64,000 nucleotides of DNA, taken from assembly GCA_963729215.1 (NCBI GenBank), contig CAVSND010000027.1, positions 248,001 to 312,000 on the forward strand, read 5' to 3'. Below the pieces are notes generated by a model. The model saw nothing but the letters and a program-made list of their open reading frames with translations. It was not told the DNA's origin and did no database searches. The DNA comes from CAVQJU01 sp963729215 (GTDB taxonomy: Bacteria > Acidobacteriota > Vicinamibacteria > Vicinamibacterales > CAVVIG01). Numbering within the stretch: position 1 is the stretch's first letter; every line of letters starts with the position of its first letter. A program made the position numbers and the translations under genes. Shown here in pieces: positions 18,477-27,050 of this stretch.

Positions 18477-19820
18477 ATGCGAATGCGGGACGGTAGTTCG
18501 AACGGGTTGGACGCGACGGTCGGGACGGGCTGGAGAGGCGCGCTGCCGTCTCTGGTTGCCGGAATACTGCTGTCGGCCGCGTATCCAGCCCCTGTCGCCG
18601 CGCAGGTGCCGTTCGAGCAGGCTGTCTCCGACCTCGCGAGCCACGAGAGCAGCGACCGCCTGCGGGCGGTCACGCTCCTCAAGGCCGCTCCATACCCGGA
18701 AGCCGCCGTCCCGCTCGCCGCGACCGTTCTCGACTCGGAGGATGCGATTCAGTTCGAGGCGATTGCGGCGGAACTGAACATATTTCTGGCCGAAAAGATC
18801 GTTCCCAGGAAGAAAGTCGGCCTCGTGGTCGAGGTTCGCGGGAAGATTTCGGCCGAAGCGGCTTTCTCCGCGGGTCCGCTGGCTCTCGGGGCCACGCCGG
18901 TGCCCATGGAAGTGCTGACGGCCCTGCGAACGGCCGCGCGCGACAACAATCCGCGTGTCGGCGTTGAAGCCCTGTATGCCTTTGGTGCGCTCGCGTCCGA
19001 GCCCACGGGCGCCGCGCGCCGTGCGATGCAGCAGGCGTCCGGGCCCGAGCTCGCCGCCATGGTGGGCTCGTCAGACGAGGCGCTGCGGGCGGCGGCGGTG
19101 CGCGTGATCGGCCGGGTCTTCGATGCGAATACGTCCGACGAAGCCGCCGACGCCAGCGTCGGCGATGCGGTCATCCACGCGCTGAACGATCAGAACCGGT
19201 TGATCAAGCGTGCCGCCATGGACACCCTGGGCAGGATGCGATACGCACGCGGCGTCGACGCGCTGACGCAGCTGTTCCAATACTACAAACAGGGTGAGCT
19301 CGCCGAGGCCGCGTTTGACGCGCTGGCCCGGATCGCCCACCCGGACAGCACCCCGCTGTTCGTGTCCCAATTGGCGTCACGTTCGCCGGCCATCAAGGCC
19401 ATCGCGATGGAAGGGCTGGCACGCTCAGGGGATTCGGCCCAGATGAAGGCGATCGATGGGGCGCTCGCGGGCGAGCACAACGATCGCGTGATCTTCGCCG
19501 GCACCTTCGCGTCGGCGATGCTCTCGGCTGGCTCCATCGAGCGGCTGACCGACTCGCTCCTGAGCCCGAAAGACCGCGACATGTCCAAGCGGTACCTCGT
19601 CGACATCGCACGAGGCCAGGCCGATCGCCTGAGCCGCTACACGCAGGATCCCGACCCTGGTGTCCGCGCCGATATCGCTGACGTGTTGGGTTTTTCCGCC
19701 GATGCCGCCGCCCAGCCGATCGTCGCGTCCCTCATCAAGGATCAGGACAAGCAGGTGGCGCTCGCCGCCGAGCGCGCCGCGCTGCGTCTGCGTGGCGCGG
19801 ATCCCGGCCCGGATCGGTAG
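18477..19820 (+). CDS. Secreted HEAT-repeat protein
   Basis: A 447-residue protein starting inside the last codons of uvrA (20-nt overlap), with a hydrophobic export signal (SLVAGILLSAAYPAPVAAQ, about residues 25-43). It then has successive HEAT-like helical repeats such as DRLRAVTLLKAAPYPEAAVP, EALRAAAVRVIGRVFDA, RLIKRAAMDTLGRMRYA and PGVRADIADVLGFSAD. HEAT solenoids mediate protein-protein contact; partner and location beyond the membrane are unknown. The overlap suggests translational coupling to uvrA, but a DNA-repair role is unlikely for an exported protein. Confidence 0.75.
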   Translation: MRMRDGSSNGLDATVGTGWRGALPSLVAGILLSAAYPAPVAAQVPFEQAVSDLASHESSDRLRAVTLLKAAPYPEAAVPLAATVLDSEDAIQFEAIAAELNIFLAEKIVPRKKVGLVVEVRGKISAEAAFSAGPLALGATPVPMEVLTALRTAARDNNPRVGVEALYAFGALASEPTGAARRAMQQASGPELAAMVGSSDEALRAAAVRVIGRVFDANTSDEAADASVGDAVIHALNDQNRLIKRAAMDTLGRMRYARGVDALTQLFQYYKQGELAEAAFDALARIAHPDSTPLFVSQLASRSPAIKAIAMEGLARSGDSAQMKAIDGALAGEHNDRVIFAGTFASAMLSAGSIERLTDSLLSPKDRDMSKRYLVDIARGQADRLSRYTQDPDPGVRADIADVLGFSADAAAQPIVASLIKDQDKQVALAAERAALRLRGADPGPDR

Positions 19821-19840
19821 TCCGGTAGCCGCCCCTGGAT

Positions 19841-20500
19841 GTGACGCTTCCGCGCAGCTTCTACGATCGGCCCACTCTCGACGTCGCGCGCGACCTGATC
19901 GGGAAAGTCCTCGTCCATAATCGCCGCGGCACCCTTACCAGCGGGATCATCGTCGAGGTCGAGGCCTACATCGGCGAATCCGACCCCGCCTGTCACGCGG
20001 CACCAGGACGCACGACGCGTAACGCGCCGCTGTACGGTCCGCCTGGCTATGCGTATGTCTACCTGAACTACGGCATCCATTCACTTGTAAACGTGGTGAC
20101 GGAGTCGGCGGATGCCCCGGCGGCGGTGCTCATCCGGGCGCTCGATCCGCTGACCGGTATCAGCGTGATGCGGCGCCGCCGTGCCCGGTCCGCGAAGGGA
20201 CGATCGCGGCGGCGTTCTTCCTCACTCGCGGTACATGACATCTGCCGCGGGCCCGGCAATCTGACGATGGCGATGGGGATCACGCTGGCGGAGAACCGGG
20301 CCGACCTGTGCGGCGATGTCCTGTTCATCGAGGCCCTCGCGAAAAAGGACGCCGCCTCGAGGCGGGACGCTCTCGTGTGGGGCCCGAGGATTGGCATCAG
20401 CGTGGGGACCGAGCATCCCTGGCGCGTTTACCTCGAAGGACATCCCGCGGTGTCGGGCCAGAAGAAAGTGCAAAGTGCAAAGTCTAAAGTGGAGAAGTAA
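19841..20500 (+). CDS. mpg: 3-methyladenine DNA glycosylase (AAG/MPG family)
   Basis: A 219-residue protein from a GTG start, with LPRSFYDRPTLDVARDLIGK, the catalytic-site region VEVEAYIGESDPACHA, YGPPGYAYVYLNYGIH and CRGPGNLTMAMGI. All are hallmarks of the alkyladenine glycosylase family, which excises alkylated purines in base-excision repair. The last dozen residues (KKVQSAKSKVEK) are encoded by the AAAGTGC repeat tract that forms the convergent junction, so the native C-terminus probably ended slightly earlier. Confidence 0.92.
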   Translation: MTLPRSFYDRPTLDVARDLIGKVLVHNRRGTLTSGIIVEVEAYIGESDPACHAAPGRTTRNAPLYGPPGYAYVYLNYGIHSLVNVVTESADAPAAVLIRALDPLTGISVMRRRRARSAKGRSRRRSSSLAVHDICRGPGNLTMAMGITLAENRADLCGDVLFIEALAKKDAASRRDALVWGPRIGISVGTEHPWRVYLEGHPAVSGQKKVQSAKSKVEK

Positions 20501-20521
20501 GTTCCGAAAGTCCTGAAGTAG
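20465..20521 (+). repeat. Tandem 7-mer tract (AAAGTGC unit) at a convergent junction
   Basis: AAAGTGC, AAAGTGC, AAAGTCT, AAAGTGG, AGAAGTA, AGTTCCG, AAAGTCC, TGAAGTA. The tract encodes the end and stop of mpg and ends at the stop of the M1 peptidase on the other strand. Confidence 0.65.
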
Positions 20522-23171
20522 CTATCTCCCCCTGAGCCACTCCGCGAGCGCCGGAGCCTGACGCTCGCGCAGCGCGGCGCAGTTGTCGATGCGCTCGACG
20601 GTCTGATCGAGGGTCCGCGCGGCCGATTGAAGCGGATGCGCGGCAAAGAACGCCTTGATGTCGTCGCGCGACGCGGTGTCGCAGAACGCGCCGAGCGCGG
20701 TCACGACGGTCGTGTCGCCTCCGACGATGGCGACCCGACTGGCGAGATCCGGCCAGTGCTGCTTGATGAATGCCCAGGTGCGCGCGCGGGCGCCTTCCTC
20801 CCCGAAGAAACCGCGCCAGAAATCCCGCGGTGTCCTGGCTGCGGAGCTTCGACGTCAAGGAGTACTCCAGGGCCCGGTCGACGAGCGCGGGATCGCGGAA
20901 GTGGGCCAGGGTGTACAGATAGCGATAGTGCTCTGCCGGCGACCCGGCACGGTCCGATGCGCCGAGCAGCGCGTCCTGCAGCGCGCGGTCGCCGTGATCG
21001 GCGGCCACGGCGATGATCGCGCCGGCGAGCGCCGGGTCGAGAGGCGCGCCTCCCGAGAGCGAGCGATCGAGCGCGGCGCGTGCCCGGGCGGACACGTCGG
21101 GGTCGCCGCCGATCGTGCCGAGGGTTTCAATCAGCGTGGCTCGCAGCGCCCGAGCCTCTTCGGTGTCGGCCGGCGCCGATTCGAACCCGATCTGCTGGAA
21201 CAGGGGACCGAACAACGTCCTGACGAAGCCTTCGAGCTGCGGTCGAGTCGCGTTCGTCGTCAGATATTCATGAATGAAGGCGAGCCGTTCGATGATGCTG
21301 GACAGCACACCGTCCGTGCGCTCGGCGCCGAATCCCGCGGCAAGCGTCAGATATTCGCCGACGCCGTGACGGCCGGCCCGGACCAGAGCCCATTCGTCGC
21401 CCACGAGCGACAGCCGTTCGGGCGCCGTCAACACATCCTGCACGCGTGGCGCGAGCGCCCGAAGCGCCTCGGGACTGTAGGCCGTCCGGTAGTAGCCCAG
21501 AGCGCCCGGGTTCGCAAAAACCCAGGACGAAGACGAGCATGCGCTCCGTTCGATCGTCAAAGACTGCCGCGGCTGGGACAGCACCTGGCACGACGCGTCC
21601 GGCGCGCCCGATCCTCCCGCGGCCGCCCCGGATTTCAAGCAGAGCGGCACCTGCCACAACTCGGACGAACGGTTCACCAGGAGGGCGGGATCGAGGAAAA
21701 AGCGCTGCTGAGCCGCCGCCACGTCCATGCGGCCGTCGCGGCACGCCGAGGTGACATCGACCAGCGGTGCGCCGGCCTGGTTCACGAACGTCGGCAGAAT
21801 CCGATCGATCGGCTTGCCGGACGCCGCGGTCATGGCGGTCCAGAAGTCCTGCGATGTCCCGCTTCCGTAGGCATGCGCCTGCAGGTACGCGTTGATGCCC
21901 TTTCGGAACGTCTCCGCCCCGAGATAGTTTTCGAGCATTCGAATGACCGCCGCGCCTTTTTCGTACGCGATCGCATCGAAGGCTTCGTCGATCTCCGCCG
22001 GCGTTTCCGCGCGCGCGTGGATGGCGTGAGTCGAGGCCAGGGCGTCGAGGCTCAGCGCGGCCTGGGTCGCGATCGCCTCGTCCACGGACACGTTCCAATC
22101 GGGCCGCAGGCTGGCGAGCGCATGGCCCTCCATCCACGTGGCGAAGCCTTCGTTCAACCAGAGGTCGTCCCACCACTTCATGGTGACCAGGTCGCCGAAC
22201 CACTGATGCGCCATTTCGTGAGCCAGCACGGAGGCGATGCGCTTGCTGGTCGCGAGCGACGCGTCCTTGGGGTCCACGAGCAAGTCGATTTCCCGGTAGA
22301 AGATCGCGGCCGTATTTTCCATGGCCCCCGCCGCGAAATCGGGCACGGCCAGCACATCCAGCTTGCCGAACGGATACTTGATGGCGAAGTACTGGTTGAA
22401 GTAGGTCAGGAGCCGGCCTGCCAGATCGAGGGCCACGCGGCCGAGCTCTTTCTTGCCTTGCGTCGAGCAGATGCGGATCGGGATGTTTTCCGCGGACGAC
22501 TCGAGGCATTCGAAACGGCCGACGGCCATCGCGACGAGATACGTGGACATCTTCGGCGTCGTCGCGAACTTGACCGTGTGGCGTCCGTCGGCGGCGGGCG
22601 TGTCCGACACGACGCGGCCGTTCGAGATCGCCATGTCGCCTGCGTCAATTGTCAGCGACACGTCGAACGTCGCCTTGAAGGCGGGCTCGTCGAAGCCGGG
22701 AAACGCGCGGCGCGCGTCGGTCGCTTCGAATTGCGTCACCGCGTGCCGGCGCCCGGACGCTTCGGTGCTCAGGTAGAAGCCGCGCAGCTTGTCGTTGAGG
22801 ATGCCGGTGTAGACGATCTTTATGTCGGCGGACCCTTTCGGTATGGCCTTGGACACAGTGAGCGTCGCCGTCTGCAGCGGTTCGTTGAGCGTGACGCTGG
22901 CCGTTTGTGGCGCGGTCCCGGCCGCCGTGATCGTCACGGTTCGAAATGCGATGTCCAGGGCGTGCAGCACCACGGTTCGCGTCGGCTGCGCGATGTCGAC
23001 ACGGATGGTCTCAATGCCCTCGAATCGTGCCCGCGCCAGGTCGACCGCGAAGCCCAGGTCGTAGTGGCTGGGCACGACGCCTGCCGGGAGCCGCTCGGCG
23101 CGGGCCGGCTGGGTGCTCAGCAGGAAGGCAATCGCAACGGCAGCGGGCGTGAAAGTGCGACGTCTGCACAT
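20522..23171 (-). CDS. M1-family aminopeptidase, exported, with a frameshift near the C-terminus
   Basis: Signal peptide (AVAIAFLLSTQPARA) followed by a complete M1 catalytic domain: exopeptidase motif GAMEN and zinc motif HEMAHQWFGDLVTMKWWDDL with the Glu ligand in NEGFATW. The C-terminal ERAP1-like helical region runs in frame to GFLARF near 20815 and then shifts by one nucleotide. The conserved end reads ALGAFCDTASRDDIKAFFAA to ALAEWLRGR in the second frame, stopping at 20522. Without the shift the original frame continues to 20484 with unrelated sequence. The active site is upstream of the shift. The start ATG is preceded by a TACACT -10 element 9 nt away. Confidence 0.88.
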
Positions 23172-23204
23172 GGCTCTTTCAGTGTAGCGGCAAACATCGC
23201 GTGC

Positions 23205-23235
23205 TTGACTTGGCGCGGCGGGCTCCGGTTAAACT
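23205..23235 (+). promoter_or_regulatory. Promoter of the Cys leader and siroheme synthase transcript
   Basis: TTGACT at 23205-23210 and TTAAAC/TAAACT at 23229-23235 form a sigma70-like pair with an 18-19 nt spacer. The predicted start site (about 23242) is only about 5 nt before the leader-peptide ATG, so the leader ORF would be nearly leaderless, in keeping with the absence of a Shine-Dalgarno sequence. Confidence 0.45.
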
Positions 23236-23246
23236 AGATCGTTGTG

Positions 23247-23342
23247 ATGTGTAAATCGACCGGCGCGTGTCGCTGCTGTTGTTGGGCTCAGCCGAGCCTC
23301 CGAGCCAGCGGTCTGGTCGCACATCGATTTCACGAACTCTAG
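23247..23342 (+). CDS. Cys-rich leader peptide (31 aa), putative cysteine attenuator ORF
   Basis: ATG at 23247 to TAG at 23340-23342 encodes MCKSTGACRCCCWAQPSLRA followed by 11 more residues. There are five Cys codons, four within the span 23268-23282. The ORF lies between a promoter and an intrinsic terminator directly in front of siroheme synthase and sulfite reductase, the supply route of sulfide for cysteine. Position and composition match amino-acid attenuator leaders; poly-Cys leader ORFs controlling sulfur genes are known in mycobacteria. GGGCTC (23284-23289) can pair with GAGCC (23294-23298), and GAGCCTCC (23294-23301) can pair instead with GGAGGCTC (23381-23388) in the terminator, giving a 1:2 / 2:3 / 3:4 layout. 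Confidence 0.6.
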   Translation: MCKSTGACRCCCWAQPSLRASGLVAHRFHEL

Positions 23343-23374
23343 CTCGAAAGAGCAGAGAGACCAGAGACCCACGA

Positions 23375-23409
23375 GGCCCGGGAGGCTCACTGCTTTCCGG
23401 GCCATTTTT
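23375..23409 (+). terminator. Intrinsic terminator (attenuator) in front of siroheme synthase
   Basis: GGCCCGG at 23375-23381 pairs perfectly with CCGGGCC at 23397-23403. The stem extends by four more pairs including two wobbles, has a 7-nt loop, and is followed by ATTTTT. The U-tract ends 2 nt before the ATG at 23412, so the structure must be regulatory rather than a gene end. Its 5' half overlaps GGAGGCTC, which can pair with the leader ORF. Confidence 0.75.
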
Positions 23410-23411
23410 GT

Positions 23412-24842
23412 ATGTTGTTGCCCCTGTTCCTGAACCTCGCCGGCCGCCGCGTCGTCCTCGTAGGCGGCGGCGTTGTCGCGGCCGCCAAGCTGCAGCAGCT
23501 GCTTGCCGCCGGCGCATCGGTTTGCGTGGTGGCTCCCGATCTTGTCCCGGCAATCGCGAACGCCGCCGCCAGTGGCGCGTCCGGGATCACGGTCGTCCGT
23601 CGCGCGTTCACGCCGGGCGATCTCGACGGCGCATGGCTGGCGATCGCCGCGGCCACGCCGGACGTGAATCGGGCCGTCGCGGAGGCGGCGGAAGAGCGTC
23701 GCATCTTCGTCAACGCGGTCGACGATCCGGCCAACGCGTCGGCGTACTTGAGCGGTGTGATCCGCCGCGAGGGATTCACGCTGGCTGTTTCTTCGAATGG
23801 CGAAGCCCCGGGCCTGACGTCGTTGCTGCGCCAGGGGCTGGACGTCCTGCTGCCGCGCCGCGAGCTCGCGCGGTGGCTGCGCGAAGCCAGGAAACAGCGA
23901 CGCCGCTGGAAGGCTGACGGCGTCCCGATGGAGCAGCGGCGGCCGCTGCTGCTCGACGCGATCAACCGGTTATACAGCAGACCTGAAGGTCTGCACGACG
24001 ACCGTAAAGAATCGGAGTCAGAAGAATCGACGCCAGGAGTGCGGGCCTTCAGGCCTGCCGAGGGCCAGGTGGCGCTCGTGGGCGCCGGCCCAGGGGATCC
24101 CGCGCTTCTGACCCGAAAAGCCATTACCCGTCTGCGAGCCGCCGATCTCGTTCTTTACGACGCGCTCATCGACGAGCGGATTCTCCGGTACGCGCGGCAC
24201 GCGCAGCGGTTCTTCGTCGGCAAGCGAGCCGGACGCCATGCCCTGACGCAGGACCGAATCAACGCGCTCATGATTCGCGCCGCACGCCGCGGCCGCCGTG
24301 TCGTGCGGCTGAAGGGCGGCGACCCATTCGTGCTGGGACGCGGCGGCGAGGAGTCCCTGGCCCTGGCGGCCGCCGGCGTGCGCTGTGAGGTCGTCCCCGG
24401 CATCACGAGCGCCATTGCCGCGCCCGCGCTTGCGGGCATCCCGGTCACACATCGTGGCGTCGCGTCGGGATTCCTGGTCGTGAGCGGTCACGACGAGCGG
24501 GCGTTCGGGCTGACCGTCGCAGGCGTCGCGCCCAACGGCGTCACGCTCGTGGTGCTCATGGGCATGGCAAGGATCGCCCAACTGGCCGCCCATCTGGTCG
24601 GTAAAGGCTGGGCGCCCGGCACACCCGCAGCCGTCGTCTCTGGCGCCTCGACGGCTTTGCAACGGGCCTGGCGGGGGAGTCTGGGAGATCTGGCGGCAGG
24701 CCGGGTGCCGCTCGACGCCGGGGCCGGCGCTGGCACCATCGTGATCGGGGAAGTAGTATCTCTGGCAGGTTCCGCGTCATTCGAATCGGGCAGCACGGGA
24801 ACACCGGGCAGCATTGAGAGGCCATATGTCAGCCGTCGATGA
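23412..24842 (+). CDS. cysG: Siroheme synthase (precorrin-2 dehydrogenase/ferrochelatase + uroporphyrinogen-III methyltransferase)
   Basis: A 476-residue bifunctional enzyme. Residues 1-190 are the Rossmann-type oxidase/chelatase half (NLAGRRVVLVGGGVVAAAKL, NAVDDPANASAYLSGVIRR, SSNGEAPGLTSLLRQ). Residues 215-455 are the SAM-dependent methyltransferase half (VALVGAGPGDPALLTRKA, VRLKGGDPFVLGRGGEE, VVPGITSAIAAPA). It makes siroheme from uroporphyrinogen III for the reductase encoded next (17-nt overlap). The linker (about residues 189-216) is encoded by a pair of TTCA/TGAA hairpins, an inserted repeat element that keeps the frame. Expression is probably set by the Cys leader and attenuator upstream. 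Confidence 0.92.
   Translation: MLLPLFLNLAGRRVVLVGGGVVAAAKLQQLLAAGASVCVVAPDLVPAIANAAASGASGITVVRRAFTPGDLDGAWLAIAAATPDVNRAVAEAAEERRIFVNAVDDPANASAYLSGVIRREGFTLAVSSNGEAPGLTSLLRQGLDVLLPRRELARWLREARKQRRRWKADGVPMEQRRPLLLDAINRLYSRPEGLHDDRKESESEESTPGVRAFRPAEGQVALVGAGPGDPALLTRKAITRLRAADLVLYDALIDERILRYARHAQRFFVGKRAGRHALTQDRINALMIRAARRGRRVVRLKGGDPFVLGRGGEESLALAAAGVRCEVVPGITSAIAAPALAGIPVTHRGVASGFLVVSGHDERAFGLTVAGVAPNGVTLVVLMGMARIAQLAAHLVGKGWAPGTPAAVVSGASTALQRAWRGSLGDLAAGRVPLDAGAGAGTIVIGEVVSLAGSASFESGSTGTPGSIERPYVSRR
23977..24058. repeat. TTCA/TGAA hairpin pair inserted in frame in the siroheme synthase linker
   Basis: GCAGACC-TGAA-GGTCTGC at 23977-23994 (perfect 7 bp) and GCGGGCC-TTCA-GGCCTGC at 24041-24058 (7 bp, one G-T). 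Loop sequences and stem length match the pair at 5229-5272 with the order of loops exchanged. The element encodes the acidic, low-complexity linker DDRKESESEESTPG. Confidence 0.65.
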
Positions 24843-26661
24843 TCAGACCACCTACGGCCGTGCGCGGCTGTCGTTTGCCAAACAGGCCGATATCGACGAG
24901 TTCGTCAGCGTGCTCGGCCAGTACGAGCGCGGGGAAATCACGCCCGATCAGTGGCGCACATTCCGGCTGGTTCGCGGCACATACGGGCAGCGGCAGGCAG
25001 AAGATGCGCAGATGCTGCGCATCAAGATCCCGCAGGGACTGCTGACGACATCGCAGATGTACGCGATGGCCGAGATCGGCGAGAAATACTCACGTGGATT
25101 CGGCCACATCACGACCCGGCAGAACGTGCAGTTTCATTTCGTGAAGCTCCACGATGTCGAGCCCGCGATGCGAGAGTTGGCCGGCACCGGCCTGACGACG
25201 CGCGAGGCCTGCGGCAACTCGGTGCGAAACATTACCGGCTGCCCGTACGCGGGCGTGTCGGCGGACGAGCATTTCGACATTACGCCGTATGCGGAGGAGT
25301 TGACACGCTTCCTGCTGCGGCATCGGCTGTCCGGGGTGCTTCCGCGGAAGTTCAAGATCGCGTTCGAAGGATGCACCGTCGATCACATCGCCACGGGCAT
25401 CAACGATCTGGCGTTCACGGCCGCGCTCGGCCCCGGTGGCGGGCGCGGGTTCCGCGTTACGGCTGGCGGCGGCACCGCGCTGATGTGCACCGAAGGCGCG
25501 GTGATTCACGACTTCCTGCCGACCTCGGAAATCTTCCGCGTGGCCGAAGCGATCCTGCGCGTGTTTCATCGTTACGGCGATTACCAGCACAAGCAGCGTA
25601 ATCGCATGAAGTTCATGATCAAATCGCTCGGCTGGGCGCGGTGGCGCGACGAGTACGACCGCGAGCTGGCCGGCATACGGCTGCGCGGCGAGGTGCCGAC
25701 CCTCGAGATCGACACACCGGCCGACGAAGCCATGCCGAGTGCACCGCGTTCCGAGTCGCCGTCGACGGTCGAGATCACGGCGCGCGTCACGTCGGGCCGG
25801 GTCAAGGGGCCGGGCATCATGCCGGTGGTGGTCCCGGTGCTGAACAGCCGCGACGAGGATTATTCGCGCTGGCGCGCGTCGAACGTGCGGGCGCAGAAGC
25901 AATTCGGGTACGCGATCGTCGAAGCCACGGTGCCGCTCGGCGACATGACGAGTGCGCAGATGCGGGTGATCGGCGACCTCGCGAAGGCGTACGGCGACGG
26001 CACCGTCCGCGTGACGATGGATCAGAACCTGGTGTTCAGATGGGTGAAGTCGGGTGATGTGCGTGCCCTGTACGCTCGTCTCGCCGCTGCGGGTCTCGGA
26101 CTCGCGGACGCCGGCTCGGTTGCCGACGTCGCCAGCTGCCCCGGCGCCGAATCGTGCCGGCTTGCGGTGACACAGTCGCGCGGCCTGGGCCGTCTGCTCG
26201 AAGACCATCTCCGCGGACGCCCCGACCTGATCGCGGCGGCCGATGGGGCGCGCATCAAGATCAGCGGCTGCCCGAACGGCTGCGGCCAGCATCACATCGC
26301 GACGATCGGCTTCCAGGGCAGCGTCCGCCGGATCGGCGGACGCGCCGTCCCGCAGTATTTCGTCATGGTGGGCGGTGGAACCGAGCACGGGGGCGCCTCG
26401 TTCGGCCGGCTGGCCGCCAAGATTCCCGCACGCCGCATTCCCGACGTGGTCGATCGGCTGATCGAGATGTACTCGCGCGAGAAGAACGAAGGGGAGTCCG
26501 CGACCTCGTTTTTCGGGCGCGTCAGCGTCGAGCGCGTGCGGCTCACGCTGGCCGATCTGGAGAAAATGACCGCCGCTGACGCCCTGCCTGACGACTACGT
26601 GGATCTGGCCGAGTCGGCCGAATTTGCACCGGAAGTCATGGACGGAGAGTGCTCCGCATAG
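24826..26661 (+). CDS. Ferredoxin-type sulfite/nitrite reductase
   Basis: A 611-residue siroheme/4Fe-4S reductase with the two-fold repeated ferredoxin-like and reductase domains. The cluster/siroheme ligands are CPGAESC (C438 and C444) and CPNGC (C482 and C486). The N-terminal repeat has TTRQNVQFHFVKLHDV. It reduces sulfite to sulfide (or nitrite to ammonia). Adjacent siroheme synthase, the upstream Cys leader and the downstream SAM riboswitch favour sulfite. The ATG at 24826 is chosen over TTG 24814 because GAGAGG lies 5-10 nt upstream. It overlaps siroheme synthase by 17 nt. Confidence 0.9.
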   Translation: MSAVDDQTTYGRARLSFAKQADIDEFVSVLGQYERGEITPDQWRTFRLVRGTYGQRQAEDAQMLRIKIPQGLLTTSQMYAMAEIGEKYSRGFGHITTRQNVQFHFVKLHDVEPAMRELAGTGLTTREACGNSVRNITGCPYAGVSADEHFDITPYAEELTRFLLRHRLSGVLPRKFKIAFEGCTVDHIATGINDLAFTAALGPGGGRGFRVTAGGGTALMCTEGAVIHDFLPTSEIFRVAEAILRVFHRYGDYQHKQRNRMKFMIKSLGWARWRDEYDRELAGIRLRGEVPTLEIDTPADEAMPSAPRSESPSTVEITARVTSGRVKGPGIMPVVVPVLNSRDEDYSRWRASNVRAQKQFGYAIVEATVPLGDMTSAQMRVIGDLAKAYGDGTVRVTMDQNLVFRWVKSGDVRALYARLAAAGLGLADAGSVADVASCPGAESCRLAVTQSRGLGRLLEDHLRGRPDLIAAADGARIKISGCPNGCGQHHIATIGFQGSVRRIGGRAVPQYFVMVGGGTEHGGASFGRLAAKIPARRIPDVVDRLIEMYSREKNEGESATSFFGRVSVERVRLTLADLEKMTAADALPDDYVDLAESAEFAPEVMDGECSA

Positions 26662-26673
26662 GCACCGACCAGG

Positions 26674-26830
26674 GGTCCGAGGGTCCACAAGGTCCACAGG
26701 TCCAAAGGTCCAAAGGTCCAGAGGGTCCACGGGGTCCACGAGGTCCGGTTCTTCACCAGCGGACCTGGACTTGGACCCAGTGGACCTGGTGGACCAGTGG
26801 ACCTGGTGGACCCGTGGACCAGTGGACCTG
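26674..26830. repeat. Large inverted repeat built of GGTCCA tandem units
   Basis: The left arm (26674-26748) is a run of GGTCCA-containing 8-9-mers. After a short loop (TTCTTCACCAG) the right arm (26760-26830) is a run of TGGACC-containing units of the opposite orientation. Together they form a long imperfect hairpin. It fills the start of the 450-nt gap between the sulfite reductase stop and the thrC-like gene and could act as a terminator for the upstream operon. Confidence 0.75.
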
Positions 26831-26844
26831 TAGATTGCGTGTGC

Positions 26845-26874
26845 TTGTCTGCCGCGCCGGGGGTTTGGTATAGT
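26845..26874 (+). promoter_or_regulatory. Promoter of the SAM riboswitch transcript
   Basis: TTGTCT at 26845-26850 and TATAGT at 26869-26874 with an 18-nt spacer. The predicted start site near 26881 lies just before the riboswitch. Confidence 0.55.
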
Positions 26875-26897
26875 CGTCGGAACAACTGAATACGCTC

Positions 26898-27031
26898 TGC
26901 TTATCAAGAGTGGCTGAGGGACAGGCCCGACGAAGCCACGGCAACCACGCGACGCTTTTATAAGCACCCCGGTCGCGGTTAGGTGCCAATTCCTGCCTTC
27001 TCACGAACGTCGTGGGGAAGGGGAGATAAGG
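26898..27031 (+). ncRNA. SAM-I (S-box) riboswitch
   Basis: CTTATC at 26900-26905 pairs with GATAAG at 27025-27030 to close P1. Between them are the conserved S-box blocks AAGAGTGGCTGAGGGAC, GGCCCGACGAAGCC and CGGCAACC, followed by the P3/P4 region with GGTGCCAATTCCTGC. Downstream there is no U-tract terminator; instead CAACCTCTC (27051-27059) can pair with the GGGGAGGTTG (27103-27112) that contains the ribosome-binding site of the next gene. Control at translation initiation is therefore inferred. SAM-I aptamers bind S-adenosylmethionine and normally turn genes off. Confidence 0.93.
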
Positions 27032-27050
27032 GAAACTTGCACGATCGTCC

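Larger units (their letters stand above)
15494..18496 (+). pseudogene. uvrA: uvrA, excinuclease ABC ATPase subunit, frame broken at two repeat tracts
   Basis: The first segment (15494 to a TGA at 16151-16153) has GVSGSGKSSLAFDTIYAEGQ (Walker A) and RRYVESLSAYARQFLERM. The middle segment (about 16120-16365) lies in another frame and carries VEVLKRKGFGRLLVDG and QRLTDSIETAYLEGG. From about 16424 the original frame resumes with FSERFECRPCGIAYEDPQPR, both LSGGEAQRI signatures, the second Walker A (VSGSGKSTL) and the zinc module CEACQGEGEVRVEMQF to the stop. The two switches coincide with short-repeat tracts at 16088-16121 and 16369-16423, both in variable loops between conserved blocks. UvrA is the damage sensor of nucleotide excision repair. 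As read, no full-length product is encoded; slippage in the tracts could restore it. Confidence 0.88.

Noticed and set aside
20655..23237. Long plus-strand open frame of 860 codons
   Set aside because: Antisense to the M1 aminopeptidase, which carries GAMEN and HExxH motifs; the mirror frame is Arg/Gly/Val-rich without similarity.
25090..26967. Minus-strand open frame of 625 codons
   Set aside because: Mirror of the sulfite reductase, and runs through the GGTCCA repeat and the riboswitch.
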